A DNA stretch of 64,000 nucleotides from Arenivirga flava (GCF_030161575.1 NZ_BSUL01000001.1:2771809-2835808); one strand, 5' to 3'. Positions 26,970 through 35,962 are shown, numbered from the stretch's first letter. The notes: generated by a model not told the origin, from the sequence alone. Made by a program: numbers and translations.

Positions 26970-28507
26970 ATGCCCCAGCACGCCCTCCGCCGCCGTCTGC
27001 TCGCCGCCGGCGCCCTCGCCGCCAGCGGCACCCTGCTGCTCACCAGCTGCGCCGGCGGCTTCGACGACGCCGCCGGCGACGGCGGGACGCCCACGTCGAT
27101 CATCGCCGCGATCCCCACCGACCCGACGTCGATGGACCCCATCCGCTCGGGCGCCCTCGTCGTGCTCTCGGTGTTCTTCCACACCTTCGATCAGCTCGTC
27201 ACCATCACCGCCGACGGCGAGCTCGCGCCGAAGCTCGCCACCGAGTGGACGTCCAACGACGACCTCACCCAGTGGGACTTCACCCTGCGCGAGGGCGTCG
27301 AGGCCAGCAACGGCGAGGCCATCACGGCCGAGGACGTGGCGTTCTCGTACCAGGCCATCCTCGACGACCCGACGAGCGAGAACTTCGCCTACCTGAGCTC
27401 GGTCGCCTCCGTCGAGGCCGTCGACGACCTCACCGTGCGCTTCACGCTCAACTCGCCGTTCTCGGCGTTCCCGCGCAACACCTCGCTGATCTCGATCGTG
27501 CCCGCGGACACCTACCAGGAGGTCGGCGCGGACGCGTTCGCGCAGGAGCCGATCGGCTCGGGCCCCTACGTCTTCGACGGCATCGAGACCGGCGTCTCCT
27601 ACGACCTCGCGCGCAACGAGGGCTACTGGGGCGACGCCCCGGCGATCGAGCGGATCTCGCTGCAGCCCGTCTCCTCCGACGAGTCGCGCGTCAACGGGGT
27701 GCTCTCCGGCAGCCTCGACGTGGCGCCCATCGGCCCGACCCAGGTCGCCTCGGTCGACGGCCAGGGGCGGCGCAGGTCTTCTCGGCGCTGTCGAACGGCG
27801 TCGTCTTCCTCGGGGTGAACTCCACGAGCGGCGTGCTGGCGGATGCGCGCATCCGCGAGGCGATCGGCCACGCCATCGACCAGGAGGCCATCACCGAGGG
27901 GCTGCTGAACGGTCTCGCCGAGCCGGCGAGCGCGATGCTCGCCCCGGCGGTCGAGGGCTACAGCGACGACGTCGCGGGCCCGGAGTTCGACCCGGAGCGC
28001 GCCCGCGAGCTGCTCGCCGAGGCGGGCTACGCCGGCGAGCCGATCCCGTTCGACTACGCGACGGACGGCCGCATCCCGCTCTCGTCGGAGGTGGCCCAGA
28101 CGATCCAGGCCTCCCTCGCCGACGTCGGCATCGTCGTCGACCTGCGCGGCGCCGACCAGCAGGCGCACACGCTGAAGGTGCGCGGCCGGGAGATGCAGGG
28201 CATCTACCTCAACACCTGGGCGCCGTCGACGGTGGACGGCGACCTGCCGCTGACCGACTTCTACGAGCCCGCCGGCAACAACAACTACGCGCAGGACCCG
28301 GTGACCGCCGAGCTCGCCGCCGAGCAGCGCGGCGTCACGGGCCAGGACCGGCTGGACGTGTTCGCCGAGCTGCTGAACTACAGCAACGAGCAGGGCTACT
28401 TCGTGCCGCTGTACGTGCCGATGAACAACTACGCGGCCGACCCGGACCTCGACTGGACGCCCCGCGCCGACGGCCTGTTCGACTTCTCGCGGACGGTGTT
28501 CGAGTGA
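26970..28507 (+). CDS. ABC transporter solute-binding lipoprotein, SBP family 5 (frame broken once)
   Basis: About 512 residues after repair. Lipoprotein signal RRRLLAAGALAASGTLLLTSC, then a family 5 fold: AAIPTDPTSMDPIRSGAL, WDFTLREGVEASNGEAITAEDVAFSYQAI, and IGSGPYVFDG...NEGYWGDAPAIERISL. The break is at the GGGG run 27764-27767; one extra G gives VDGQGAAQVFSALSNGVVFLGVNST. Binds the imported solute outside the membrane. The solute is unknown; the next two genes suggest a cyclic amide or amino-acid derivative. Confidence 0.9.
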
Positions 28508-29721
28508 GCGGCGCCGTCCTCGTCGCAGGGGCCCGCCCCTGGGGCGGTCCCGCCGTCGACGTCCGCCTCATCGACGGTGCGATCGCCGAGATCCTGCCGA
28601 GCGGATCGACGCCCCGGCCCGGCGAGACGGTGGTCGAGGGGCGGGACCGCATCCTGCTCCCCTCCTTCGCCGACGTGCACGTGCACCTCGACTCGACCCG
28701 CATCGGCCTGCCGTTCCGGCCGCACACCGGCGCGCCGGGCGTCTGGAGCATGATGCTCAACGACCGCGCGAACTGGCGCACCGCCGAGGCGACGATCGCC
28801 GAGCGCACCACGGAGACGCTGGGGCGGATGATCGCCCGAGGCACCACGAGCGCGCGCAGCTACGCGCAGGTGGACGTCGACGCGGGCCTCGAGCGGCTGC
28901 ACGGGGTGCTCGCCGCGAAGGAGACCCACGCGGAGCGAGCGACCGTCGAGGTGATCGCGTTCCCGCAGGCCGGCCTGCTGCGCGAGGAGGGCTCCTTCGA
29001 GCTGCTCGAGGAGGCCATGCGCCAGGGCGCCGACGTGGTCGGCGGCATCGACCCGTGCCAGCTCGACCGCGACCCGGCGAAGCACCTCGACCTGGTGTTC
29101 GGGCTCGCCGAGCGCTTCGACGCGCCCATCGACATCCACCTGCACGAACCGGACCAGCTGGCCCGGTTCTCGGCCGAGCTGATCGTCGAGCGCACCCGCG
29201 CGCTCGGCATGACCGGTCGGGTGACCGTCTCGCACGGTTACGGCCTCGGCGAGCTGCCGCGCGAGCAGCTCGTGCCGCTGCTGGAGCAGTTCGCCGAGCT
29301 CGACATCGCCTGGGCGACCATTGCGCCGGCGAAGCCGCTGCCGACGCTGCTGCTCGCCGAGCACGGCATCCGGCTCGGTCTCGGCGAGGACGGCCAGCGC
29401 GACTACTGGACGCCCTACGGCAACGCCGACATGCTCGACCGCACCTGGCAGCTCGCCTTCACGAACGGCTTCCGCCGGGACGAGGACATCGAGCACTGCA
29501 TGGCCGTCGCGACGGTCGGCGGCCGATCGGTGCTCGGCACGGCGCCGGCGCTGCGGGGCCGCCTCGACCGCCCCGGCCTCGCCGTGGGCGACCCGGCCGA
29601 TCTGCAGCTCATCGCCGGTGAGACGGTGACGAGCGCGATCATGGATCGGCTGCCCGACCGGACCGTGCTGTTCCGCGGCGCGGTCGTGGCCGACGGGCTC
29701 GACCTGGTGGGCGCCGCATGA
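28504..29721 (+). CDS. Amidohydrolase-family protein (cytosine deaminase-like)
   Basis: 405 residues, metal-dependent TIM-barrel hydrolase. Metal ligands: HVH in FADVHVHLDSTRI, His in DIHLHEPDQ, His in TVSHGYGLGEL, and Asp in RLGLGEDGQRDYWTPYGNADML. This arrangement is that of CodA-like deaminases/amidohydrolases. The substrate cannot be read from sequence; linkage to a Dpp-type importer and a mu-crystallin-like reductase suggests it opens or deaminates the imported compound. GTG start overlaps the stop of the binding-protein gene. Confidence 0.85.
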   Translation: MSGAVLVAGARPWGGPAVDVRLIDGAIAEILPSGSTPRPGETVVEGRDRILLPSFADVHVHLDSTRIGLPFRPHTGAPGVWSMMLNDRANWRTAEATIAERTTETLGRMIARGTTSARSYAQVDVDAGLERLHGVLAAKETHAERATVEVIAFPQAGLLREEGSFELLEEAMRQGADVVGGIDPCQLDRDPAKHLDLVFGLAERFDAPIDIHLHEPDQLARFSAELIVERTRALGMTGRVTVSHGYGLGELPREQLVPLLEQFAELDIAWATIAPAKPLPTLLLAEHGIRLGLGEDGQRDYWTPYGNADMLDRTWQLAFTNGFRRDEDIEHCMAVATVGGRSVLGTAPALRGRLDRPGLAVGDPADLQLIAGETVTSAIMDRLPDRTVLFRGAVVADGLDLVGAA

Positions 29722-30698
29722 TCGTGCTCACCGCCTCGCAGCTCGAGGGGCTCGTCGACCGCCCCGCCACGGAGCGCGCCGTCGCGCAGGTCTTCGCCGA
29801 CATCGCCCGCGGCACGGCCGATCAGCCGGCGCCGACCTCGATGAGGACGGATGCGGGCACCGGCCGCTACGTGCTCATGGCCGCGCTGTCCGAGTCGACC
29901 GGCACCGCCGCGGTCAAGCTGCTCGCCGACGTGCCCGACAACGCGCGTCGCGGTCTGCCCACGCAGCGCTCGATGATCGCCGTGCTCGACCGCGAGCTCG
30001 GCGCCCCGGTCGCACTGCTGCACGGCGGGGTGCCCACCCGGGTGCGCACCGCCGCCGCCAGCGCGGTCGCCACCCGGGCGCTCGCCCGCGAGGACAGTCG
30101 CGTGCTCGGCCTCGTCGGCGCGGGCGGGCTGGCCCGCGAGCACGTCGAGGCGCTGCGCGGCGTGCGCGACTGGAACCGGCTCGTCATCTGGTCGCGCACC
30201 CGCGCGCGGGTGGCGGCGCTCGCCGAATCGCTGCGCTGGGACGGGCCGATCGAGGTCGTCGGCGACTGCGCATCCGTCTTCGAACGAGCGGATGCGATCT
30301 GCACGCTCACCCCCTCCGTCACCCCGATCGTCAGCGGGCACTGGCTGCGGCCGGGCCAGCACCTCAACGTCGTCGGGGCCAGGCCCCGCTCCGACGAGCG
30401 CGAGGTCGACGGCCTCACGATGTCGCGGGCCGACGTCTGGGTGGATGACCTGGCCACCGCGACCACGAAGTCCGGCGACCTCATGCTGGCCGTCGCCGAG
30501 GGCGCCATCGCCCTCGACGACGTGGTCGGCACGGTCGGCCAGGTGCTCGCCGGACAGCGCCCGGGCCGCACGAGCCCCGAGCAGATCACCCTGTTCGACT
30601 CGGTGGGCATCGGCGCGCAGGACCTGGCGATCGCCGACCTGCTCGTGCGCGAGGCGCGGGTGCGGGGCGTGGGACTGGAGCTCGACCTCAACGCCTGA
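29718..30698 (+). CDS. Ornithine cyclodeaminase/mu-crystallin-family protein
   Basis: 326 residues. Rossmann NAD(P) loop VLGLVGAGGLAREHVEAL near residue 135; PAPTSMRTDAGTGRYVLMAALSE and TAAVKLLADVPDNARRGLPTQRSMIAVLD are the family's N-terminal substrate region with the conserved Arg and Lys. Members reduce cyclic imines (pyrroline/piperideine carboxylates), make opines or cyclodeaminate ornithine. Overlaps the amidohydrolase by ATGA and is the last gene of the operon. Exact reaction unknown. Confidence 0.87.
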   Translation: MIVLTASQLEGLVDRPATERAVAQVFADIARGTADQPAPTSMRTDAGTGRYVLMAALSESTGTAAVKLLADVPDNARRGLPTQRSMIAVLDRELGAPVALLHGGVPTRVRTAAASAVATRALAREDSRVLGLVGAGGLAREHVEALRGVRDWNRLVIWSRTRARVAALAESLRWDGPIEVVGDCASVFERADAICTLTPSVTPIVSGHWLRPGQHLNVVGARPRSDEREVDGLTMSRADVWVDDLATATTKSGDLMLAVAEGAIALDDVVGTVGQVLAGQRPGRTSPEQITLFDSVGIGAQDLAIADLLVREARVRGVGLELDLNA

Positions 30699-30728
30699 GC
30701 TGCTGATTCCCGCGCGCTCCCCGCAGTT

Positions 30729-30777
30729 CGGCGGATTCGTGTCGCTTCGCCGAGCCCGGAGCGGCAGGAATCCGCCG
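30729..30777. repeat. Intergenic palindrome with CGGCGGATTC arms
   Basis: Perfect 10-bp outer arms CGGCGGATTC and GAATCCGCCG, with inner TGTCGCTTCG opposite CGGAGCGGCA. Falls 3' of the catabolic operon, and resembles the CAGATCGG-family palindromes in layout. Confidence 0.75.
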
Positions 30778-30825
30778 ATCCGCATCCGCCGGACGCGTCC
30801 AGGCTGCCGATGCCATGATCGACCC

Positions 30826-31794
30826 ATGCCCGAGACCGCGCGCCCCGTCGACGTCGTGGTGGAGCACGTGCGCTTCGCCGGGGCCATGACGCGGGTCACG
30901 CGGATGCAGGCCGACGACGCCTCGCACGAGCGCGCCTTCGTGCTCGTGCCCGGCGTCGGGGTCTCGGCCACCTACTTCGAGTTCCTCGCCCCCACGCTGG
31001 CGCAGCGCGGGCCCGTGTACGCGCTCGATCTGCCCGGCTTCGCGGGCATGCCCCGTCCGCACGAGCAGCCCACGCCCCAGTACTTCGCCGACCACGTCGA
31101 GGCCGTCGTCGACCGCTACGGACTGGTCGACCCCGTGCTGCTCGGCCACTCCTTCGGCACCCAGGTGGTCACGGAGGTGCTGGCCCGGCGCCCGGAGCTC
31201 CGCCACGCCGTGCTCGTCAGCCCCGTGGTGAACGAGGCCGAGGCCACGCTGGTGCGCCAGGGGGTGCGCTTCGTCCAGTCGAGCGCCCGCGAGTCGCTGC
31301 ACCTGGCCCTCACGGCGCTCAGCGCGTACATGCTCTGCGGCGTCGTCTACTTCGCCACCGTGCTGCCGCACATGCTGCGCTACCGGCTCAGCGACCGCAT
31401 CCGCTCCGTCGACGCGGCGGTGCTGCTCCTCCGCGGTGAGTTCGACCGCTCCTCGCCGCGCCGGTTCCACAACCGCCTGTTCGAGTCGGCGGCGGATGCA
31501 CGGCGCTGGGAGATCCGCGGCGCCGCGCACTCCGTCATCAACGCGCACGCGATCGGCGTCGCCGAACTCGTGCAGCGCCACGTCGACGGACGCCTGCCTC
31601 GCACCGGGCGCATGCCCGAGCACGAGGCGCGCGTGCCGCCGGCGCATCACGCCGACACCGTCATGCTGCTGCGCGCCTTCGGCAGCCGGGTCTCGGAATG
31701 GATCAGCGCGGTGCGACGGGACGAAGGCGGCGTAGCGGATGCGAAGGCCGAGCACGCGCGCCTGCTCTGGCGCGCGTACCGCGGCGACCGCTGA
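30826..31794 (+). CDS. Alpha/beta-fold hydrolase
   Basis: 322 residues. The nucleophile elbow is GHSFGTQ (Ser near residue 108); oxyanion region VPGVGVSATYF; a C-terminal catalytic His in IRGAAHSVINAHA. The acid is probably Asp in LLRGEFDRSS. The C-terminal 60 residues are an additional basic/helical tail. Substrate unknown. CATGAT lies 6 nt before the ATG, suggesting leaderless initiation. The SPL-like gene follows 56 nt downstream. Confidence 0.85.
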   Translation: MPETARPVDVVVEHVRFAGAMTRVTRMQADDASHERAFVLVPGVGVSATYFEFLAPTLAQRGPVYALDLPGFAGMPRPHEQPTPQYFADHVEAVVDRYGLVDPVLLGHSFGTQVVTEVLARRPELRHAVLVSPVVNEAEATLVRQGVRFVQSSARESLHLALTALSAYMLCGVVYFATVLPHMLRYRLSDRIRSVDAAVLLLRGEFDRSSPRRFHNRLFESAADARRWEIRGAAHSVINAHAIGVAELVQRHVDGRLPRTGRMPEHEARVPPAHHADTVMLLRAFGSRVSEWISAVRRDEGGVADAKAEHARLLWRAYRGDR

Positions 31795-31850
31795 GCCCGC
31801 GCCCAGCCCGCTGACCGCCCGATGTCGGTGGTGCGCGCGACCATGGGCGC

Positions 31851-32909
31851 ATGCGGCAGCTCCTCGATATCCGGCGCATCTACGCGGAGGACGAGGCGGT
31901 CGCGAGCGAGCGCGGGCAGGAGATCCTGGCGCGCTGGCCCGACGCCGAGGTGGTGCCGGTGGCGAGCCACTGGAACATCCCCGAGGTGCACGGCGACGAG
32001 CGCAATGTCTCGCGCTGGGTGCGGATCAAGACCGAGGCGCTCGTGCTGGGCGTCAAGAAGTCGGTGGTCACGCGGCCGAACGGCCGCTCAGCCGATTTCA
32101 TCGCGCCCTCGACGGCGAACGGCTGCGCCATGGCGTGCGCCTACTGCTACGTGCCGCGGCGCAAGGGCTACAGCAACCCGGTGACGGTCTTCACGAACAT
32201 CGACCAGATCGCGAGGCACCTCGCCCGCCACGTCGCGAAGCAGGGGCCGAAGACCGAGCCGAACCAGTGCGATCCCGAGGCCTGGGTGTACGACATCGGC
32301 GAGAACAGCGACTGCTCGGTCGACGCGATGCTCAGCGGCAACGTGCGCGAGCTCGCCGACCTGTTCCGCATGCTGCCCACGGCCAAGGCCTCCTTCGCCA
32401 CCAAGCACGTCAACCGCGACCTGCTCGACTGGGACCCGATGGGGCGCACCCGCATCCGCTTCTCGCTGATGCCGCACGAGACGGCGAAGGTCACCGACAT
32501 CCGCACCAGCCCGATCGCCGAGCGCATCGCGGCCATCGACGACTTCGTCGAGGCCGGCTTCGAGGTGCACGTCAACTTCTCGCCGATCGTCCTCACCCCC
32601 ACGTGGTTCGAGGACTGGACCGAGCTGCTGCGGCAGGTCGAGGCCGGCATCGGCGCGAAGGCGAAGGCGCAGCTCGCCGCGGAGGTGATCTTCCTCACCC
32701 ACAACGAGCAGCTGCACGAGACCAACCTCGGTTGGCATCCGAAGGCGGAGGAGCTGCTCTGGCGCCCCGACCTGCAGGAGCCGAAGGTCTCGCAGAACGG
32801 GCAGCTGAACGTGCGCTACCGCGCCGAGCAGAAGCGGCGGCACCTCGACCGCTTCCAGGCGCTGGTCGCTCGGGAGCTGCCGTACTGCCGCATCCGCTAC
32901 GCCTTCTGA
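31851..32909 (+). CDS. Spore photoproduct lyase-family radical SAM protein
   Basis: 352 residues. The cluster motif CAMACAYCYVPRRKGYSNP (CxxxCxxC) near residue 90 binds the [4Fe-4S] of radical SAM enzymes, and the overall pattern (NVSRWVRIKTEALVLGVKKSVVTRPNGRSADFIAPSTANGC, ending YRAEQKRRHLDRFQALVARELPYCRIRYAF) is that of SPL-family proteins. True SplB repairs the spore photoproduct; no sporulation genes are visible, so its substrate may differ. GACCAT precedes the ATG by 6 nt. Confidence 0.88.
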   Translation: MRQLLDIRRIYAEDEAVASERGQEILARWPDAEVVPVASHWNIPEVHGDERNVSRWVRIKTEALVLGVKKSVVTRPNGRSADFIAPSTANGCAMACAYCYVPRRKGYSNPVTVFTNIDQIARHLARHVAKQGPKTEPNQCDPEAWVYDIGENSDCSVDAMLSGNVRELADLFRMLPTAKASFATKHVNRDLLDWDPMGRTRIRFSLMPHETAKVTDIRTSPIAERIAAIDDFVEAGFEVHVNFSPIVLTPTWFEDWTELLRQVEAGIGAKAKAQLAAEVIFLTHNEQLHETNLGWHPKAEELLWRPDLQEPKVSQNGQLNVRYRAEQKRRHLDRFQALVARELPYCRIRYAF

Positions 32910-32927
32910 GCAGCGGATGAGCGGACG

Positions 32928-33032
32928 TCAGAGCGCCAGGTAGCTCAGCTCGTCGCCCATGTCGATCTTCTGCGTGGGCTCGGCGGGCTCGGCCGCGGTG
33001 AGCGGCGGCAGCTGGAGGTCGCGTTCGGTCAT
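32928..33032 (-). CDS. 34-residue peptide ORF coupled to MarR gene
   Basis: A short ORF whose ATG overlaps the MarR stop (ATGA), so it would be translated by re-initiation. Sequence begins MTERDLQLPPLTAAEPAEPT and ends in DMGDELSYLAL: acidic, Pro/Glu-rich, no membrane segment, no cysteine. Too short for a known fold. Could be a regulatory micropeptide, a peptide partner, or chance. No homologue recognised. Confidence 0.45.
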   Translation of the reverse strand: MTERDLQLPPLTAAEPAEPTQKIDMGDELSYLAL

Positions 33033-33487
33033 GACTGGCACTCCCTGGAGACGAGGTCGGTGATGCGGTCCATGAACCCGGCGAGCAGCTCGGCCTCGGT
33101 ATCGCTGAGGTCGGCGGCGAGCTCGCGGATGCCCGCGGTGAGCGGGTCGATCAGGTCGGGATCGTCCGTGCGATCGATCGGGGTGACGAGCTTCCTGCGA
33201 CCGTCGCTCGGATGCGGCCGCACCTCGATCATCTGCCCGTCGCGCAGTCGGTCGAGCAGGGCGGTGACGGAGGCGGAGGTGACGCCGAGGTGGTCGGCGA
33301 GGTCGCGAGGCGTGACCGGCTGCTCGGCGTCGGCCTGCTCGAGGATGAACCGCATGGCGATGCGCTCGGTGTCGCCGGGGCCGCAGGCCGTCTGGCGGCG
33401 GCGGGAGAGCTGCGCCTCGGCGCGGCGCAGCTCCTCGATCGCGTCCGCGGCGCGCTGCGCGTGAGGTTCGGTCAGGGTCGTCGTCAT
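33029..33487 (-). CDS. MarR-family transcriptional regulator
   Basis: 152 residues. Winged helix: ERIAMRFILEQADAEQPVTPRDLADHLGVTSASVTALLDRLRDGQMIEVRPHPSDGRRKLVTPID. The N-terminal helix region AEAQLSRRRQTACGPGDTE holds a single cysteine. It is not next to an obvious target other than the 34-codon ORF it is coupled to, so it probably controls itself and that ORF. Confidence 0.85.
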   Translation of the reverse strand: MTTTLTEPHAQRAADAIEELRRAEAQLSRRRQTACGPGDTERIAMRFILEQADAEQPVTPRDLADHLGVTSASVTALLDRLRDGQMIEVRPHPSDGRRKLVTPIDRTDDPDLIDPLTAGIRELAADLSDTEAELLAGFMDRITDLVSRECQS

Positions 33488-33572
33488 GGTCGCTCATCCC
33501 GTATCGCGTGGCGTCGTCCTGCCAGTATGCGAGCGGGTCTGAGCGGGGGTGGGGCCGCAGCTGAACGGCAGC

Positions 33573-33636
33573 GCAGCGACGGGCCAGTGCAGCGACGGGC
33601 CAGTGCAGCGACGGGCCAGCGCAGCGACGGTCAGAG
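33573..33636. repeat. 16-nt tandem repeat, four copies
   Basis: GCAGCGACGGGCCAGT repeated four times with changes in the last two units. Lies between the two MarR genes; its end overlaps the 3' terminus of the second one. Each unit contains GCGAC as seen in palindrome arms elsewhere. Confidence 0.85.
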
Positions 33637-34185
33637 CGTGGCGGTGCCGCCCTCGCGGTCCTCGCGGATCACCTGGCGCAGCTCGTCGTCGAGGCTCTTC
33701 GTCGGCTGCACGGCACCGATCATGCCCGCCAGGAACCGGGCCACGACTTCGAGCTCGCCGGGCTGCAGGTCGTCGACGACGTCGACCATGCGCCGGTGCA
33801 TGTCGCCGAGGGTCTCGCGCACCTCGCGCTCGGACTCCTCGGTGGCGACGATCACCGTCGCACGACGGTCGGTGGGGTGCGGGGTGCGCTCGACGTGGTG
33901 CCCCTTCACGAGGCGGTCGATGAGCGTGGTCGTCGAAGCGGATGAGATGCCGAGGAACTTGGCGATGTCGCGCTGCAGCACCGAGCGGCCCTCGCGCTGC
34001 GCCTTGAGCACGTAGCGCAGGGCGAGCAGGTCGGTCTCGCCCATGCCCATCGAGTCGCGGGTGCGGGCGCGCATCGACGCCTCCTCGGTGCGGTAGCGCC
34101 GCAGCAGGTTCAGCACATCGACGCTCGAGGGGGAGTGGTGGTCCGGATACCAGTAGCCCGAGGTGCCGTGCTCGCCGTCGCTCAT
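33631..34185 (-). CDS. MarR-family transcriptional regulator
   Basis: 184 residues. Winged helix LRYVLKAQREGRSVLQRDIAKFLGISSASTTTLIDRLVKGHHVERTPHPTDRRATVIVATEE, with an N-terminal extension containing GYWYPDHHSPSSVDVLNLLRRYR. Distinct from the neighbouring MarR protein. TACGGT stands 6 nt before the ATG; the GGAGG sitting directly against the ATG is too close to serve as a normal ribosome site, so a leaderless start is more likely. Confidence 0.86.
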   Translation of the reverse strand: MSDGEHGTSGYWYPDHHSPSSVDVLNLLRRYRTEEASMRARTRDSMGMGETDLLALRYVLKAQREGRSVLQRDIAKFLGISSASTTTLIDRLVKGHHVERTPHPTDRRATVIVATEESEREVRETLGDMHRRMVDVVDDLQPGELEVVARFLAGMIGAVQPTKSLDDELRQVIREDREGGTATL

Positions 34186-34447
34186 CCTCCGACCGTACGC
34201 CGTCCGGTCGCTCGAACGGTGAAGGAATCGGCTCGGCTCTCGAAGAGGCACGCGTCCGCTCTCACCTGGGGGGAGATGAACGACGATCGGTCGGGTTCGT
34301 GTCGTCCAGGTCGCCGCTCAGGTTTCACCGAGTCCGCGCCCGGCACTCTCACGGCTCCGAGGCGTGACGAATGCGCCGTGCGGAGCGTCACAGTAAGCGA
34401 GAACCACAGGAACGCCCCCGCTCGGGGCTGACGAGAGGAAGAACACC

Positions 34448-34879
34448 ATGGCTCAGACGACCCCCACCCCCAACACCGCCGCCGCGGCCGCCGGAGCGAC
34501 CACCGGCAAGACGACGATCGCCGACAGTGTGGTGTCGAAGCTGGCGGGCATCGCGGCCCGTGAGGTGCCGGGTGTGCACGCGCTCGGTGCGGGCGCGGCG
34601 CGTCTGGTCGGCAACATCCGCGAGGCGATCGGGAACAAGGACCTGTCGCAGGGTGTGAAGGTCGAGGTCGGTGAGACCGAGGTCGCCGCTGATGTGACGA
34701 TCGTCGTGGACTACCCGGAGGAGCTGCAGAAGGTCGCCGAGGCGGTGCGTCAGTCGGTCTCGCGGGCGATCACGGAGCTGGTGGGGATGAAGGTCGCCGA
34801 GGTCAACGTCATCGTCACGGACGTGTTCATCCCGGGCGAGGACGACAAGGACGAGGCCGAGGAGTCGCGAGTCCAGTGA
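34448..34879 (+). CDS. Asp23/Gls24-family envelope stress protein
   Basis: 143 residues. Asp23 domain: IADSVVSKLAGIAAREVPGVHAL, then VKVEVGETEVAADVTIVVDYPEELQKVAEAVRQSVSRAITELVGMKVAEVNVIVTDVF. Soluble, membrane-associated through AmaP-type anchors encoded downstream. First gene of a five-gene unit; SD site GAGAGGAAG upstream. A CCCCG/CGGGG hairpin precedes it. Members are abundant stationary-phase/alkaline stress proteins in Gram-positives. Confidence 0.92.
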   Translation: MAQTTPTPNTAAAAAGATTGKTTIADSVVSKLAGIAAREVPGVHALGAGAARLVGNIREAIGNKDLSQGVKVEVGETEVAADVTIVVDYPEELQKVAEAVRQSVSRAITELVGMKVAEVNVIVTDVFIPGEDDKDEAEESRVQ

Positions 34880-35082
34880 ACGGCGCAGCGTCCATGAACG
34901 GTGTGGTGCTCGGCGCGTCGGCGGGGGTCGTTCTGGCTCTCGCCGGCCTCGCCTACGGGTTCTGGGGTGTCGTGCTCGTCGCCGTGCTCGGTGCCATCGG
35001 TGCCGTGGTCGGTGGTGCGGTGACGGGCCGGTTGGATGTGCGTGCCGCGTTCCGTGCGGCGCGCGGGCGCAAGGTCGGTTGA
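34876..35082 (+). CDS. Small membrane protein of the Asp23 operon (DUF2273-like)
   Basis: 68 residues with two hydrophobic helices (GVVLGASAGVVLALAGLAYGFWG and VVLVAVLGAIGAVVGGAVTG) and a basic tail (RAAFRAARGRKVG). Size, topology and position between Asp23 genes match DUF2273-type proteins. GTG start overlaps the Asp23 stop. Likely helps anchor Asp23 at the membrane; inferred. Confidence 0.72.
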   Translation: MNGAASMNGVVLGASAGVVLALAGLAYGFWGVVLVAVLGAIGAVVGGAVTGRLDVRAAFRAARGRKVG

Positions 35083-35402
35083 TGGTCGGCGCGTCGCCGG
35101 CGGGCCGGGTCGTGTTGAGCAGTCGGGCGATCGAGCGCACGCTCGGTGCGTTGGCGGCCGAGGAGCTCGGCTCGCCCGCGCACCGCAGCGGCGTGCGGCT
35201 GCACGACGACGCCGGCCGGCTGGCCGTGACCGTCACCGCGACGGCCGCGATCCGTCCGGGCAGGACCGTGCTCGATGCGGCCGAGTCCGCGCAGCGGCGG
35301 GTCCTCGCGGACGGGCCGGTCCTCACCGGCGCGCAGATCACGACCGCGCGCATCCGCGTCACCGGGGTGCACGACGTCAAAGCTTCGAGGAGGGTCCGAT
35401 GA
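35082..35402 (+). CDS. Asp23-like accessory protein of the envelope stress operon
   Basis: 106 residues. Segments RVVLSSRAIERTLGALAAEELG, HDDAGRLAVTVTATAAIRPGRTVLDAAESAQRRVLADGPVLTGAQITTARIRVTGV follow the helix-strand order of Asp23/Gls24 domains but are shorter and divergent. It overlaps its neighbours by TGATG and ATGA. Possibly a second Asp23-type subunit. Confidence 0.65.
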   Translation: MVGASPAGRVVLSSRAIERTLGALAAEELGSPAHRSGVRLHDDAGRLAVTVTATAAIRPGRTVLDAAESAQRRVLADGPVLTGAQITTARIRVTGVHDVKASRRVR

Positions 35403-35962
35403 ACGCTCGCACGCGACGCCGACTCGGCAACCGCATGCGGCACCGGTCCCGCTCCGTCGCGGTGTCGATCGGACTGTGGGTCGCGGCGCTGCCGCTGGCC
35501 TACCTCGCCGTCGAAGCGGTGCTCGAGCTCGTCGGTGCGCCAGCGCTGTGGCAGCGTCCGCTCGACGTCGTGGGCACGATCACCGGCGCCGAGGCGGTCC
35601 GCTACGCCGTCGCCGGCGCAGCGATCCTCGCCGCGGTCATCCTGCTCGTGCTGGCGTTCGCGCCGGGGCGCCTGTCGCGGCATGAGTTGGCGGACGAGCG
35701 GATGCTCGTGATCGTCGATGACGAGGTCCTCGCCGGTGCGCTCTCCCGTGCGACCGCGACTGTGGCCGGGGTGCCGCGCGACCGGGTCAGCACCTCGGTC
35801 GGTTCGCGCAGCGCCGAGGTGACCGTGCGCCCGACCTCGGGGTTCGGCATCGACCGAGACGAGGTCGCGGCCGCCGCCGAGCGCGAGCTGGAGCGCCTCG
35901 CGCCGAGCCCGCGGGTGCGGCAGAAGGTTCGCATCGAGACCGCGGGGGTGATCGGGCGATGA
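35399..35962 (+). CDS. DUF6286-type membrane protein of the Asp23 operon
   Basis: 187 residues. A basic N-terminus (NARTRRRLGNRMRHRSRS) precedes two transmembrane helices (VAVSIGLWVAALPLAYLAVEAVL and AVAGAAILAAVILLVLAFAPG), then a soluble domain with VIVDDEVLAGALSRATATVAGV and RQKVRIETAGVI that resembles the Asp23-like domain of AmaP. Probably a membrane-bound partner of Asp23. Family assignment moderate. Confidence 0.68.
   Translation: MNARTRRRLGNRMRHRSRSVAVSIGLWVAALPLAYLAVEAVLELVGAPALWQRPLDVVGTITGAEAVRYAVAGAAILAAVILLVLAFAPGRLSRHELADERMLVIVDDEVLAGALSRATATVAGVPRDRVSTSVGSRSAEVTVRPTSGFGIDRDEVAAAAERELERLAPSPRVRQKVRIETAGVIGR

Noticed and set aside
34186..34447. SigB/ECF-type promoter before the Asp23 operon
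   Set aside because: No convincing -35/-10 pair was found in the spacer; only a CCCCG/CGGGG hairpin and a purine-rich ribosome site are clear.
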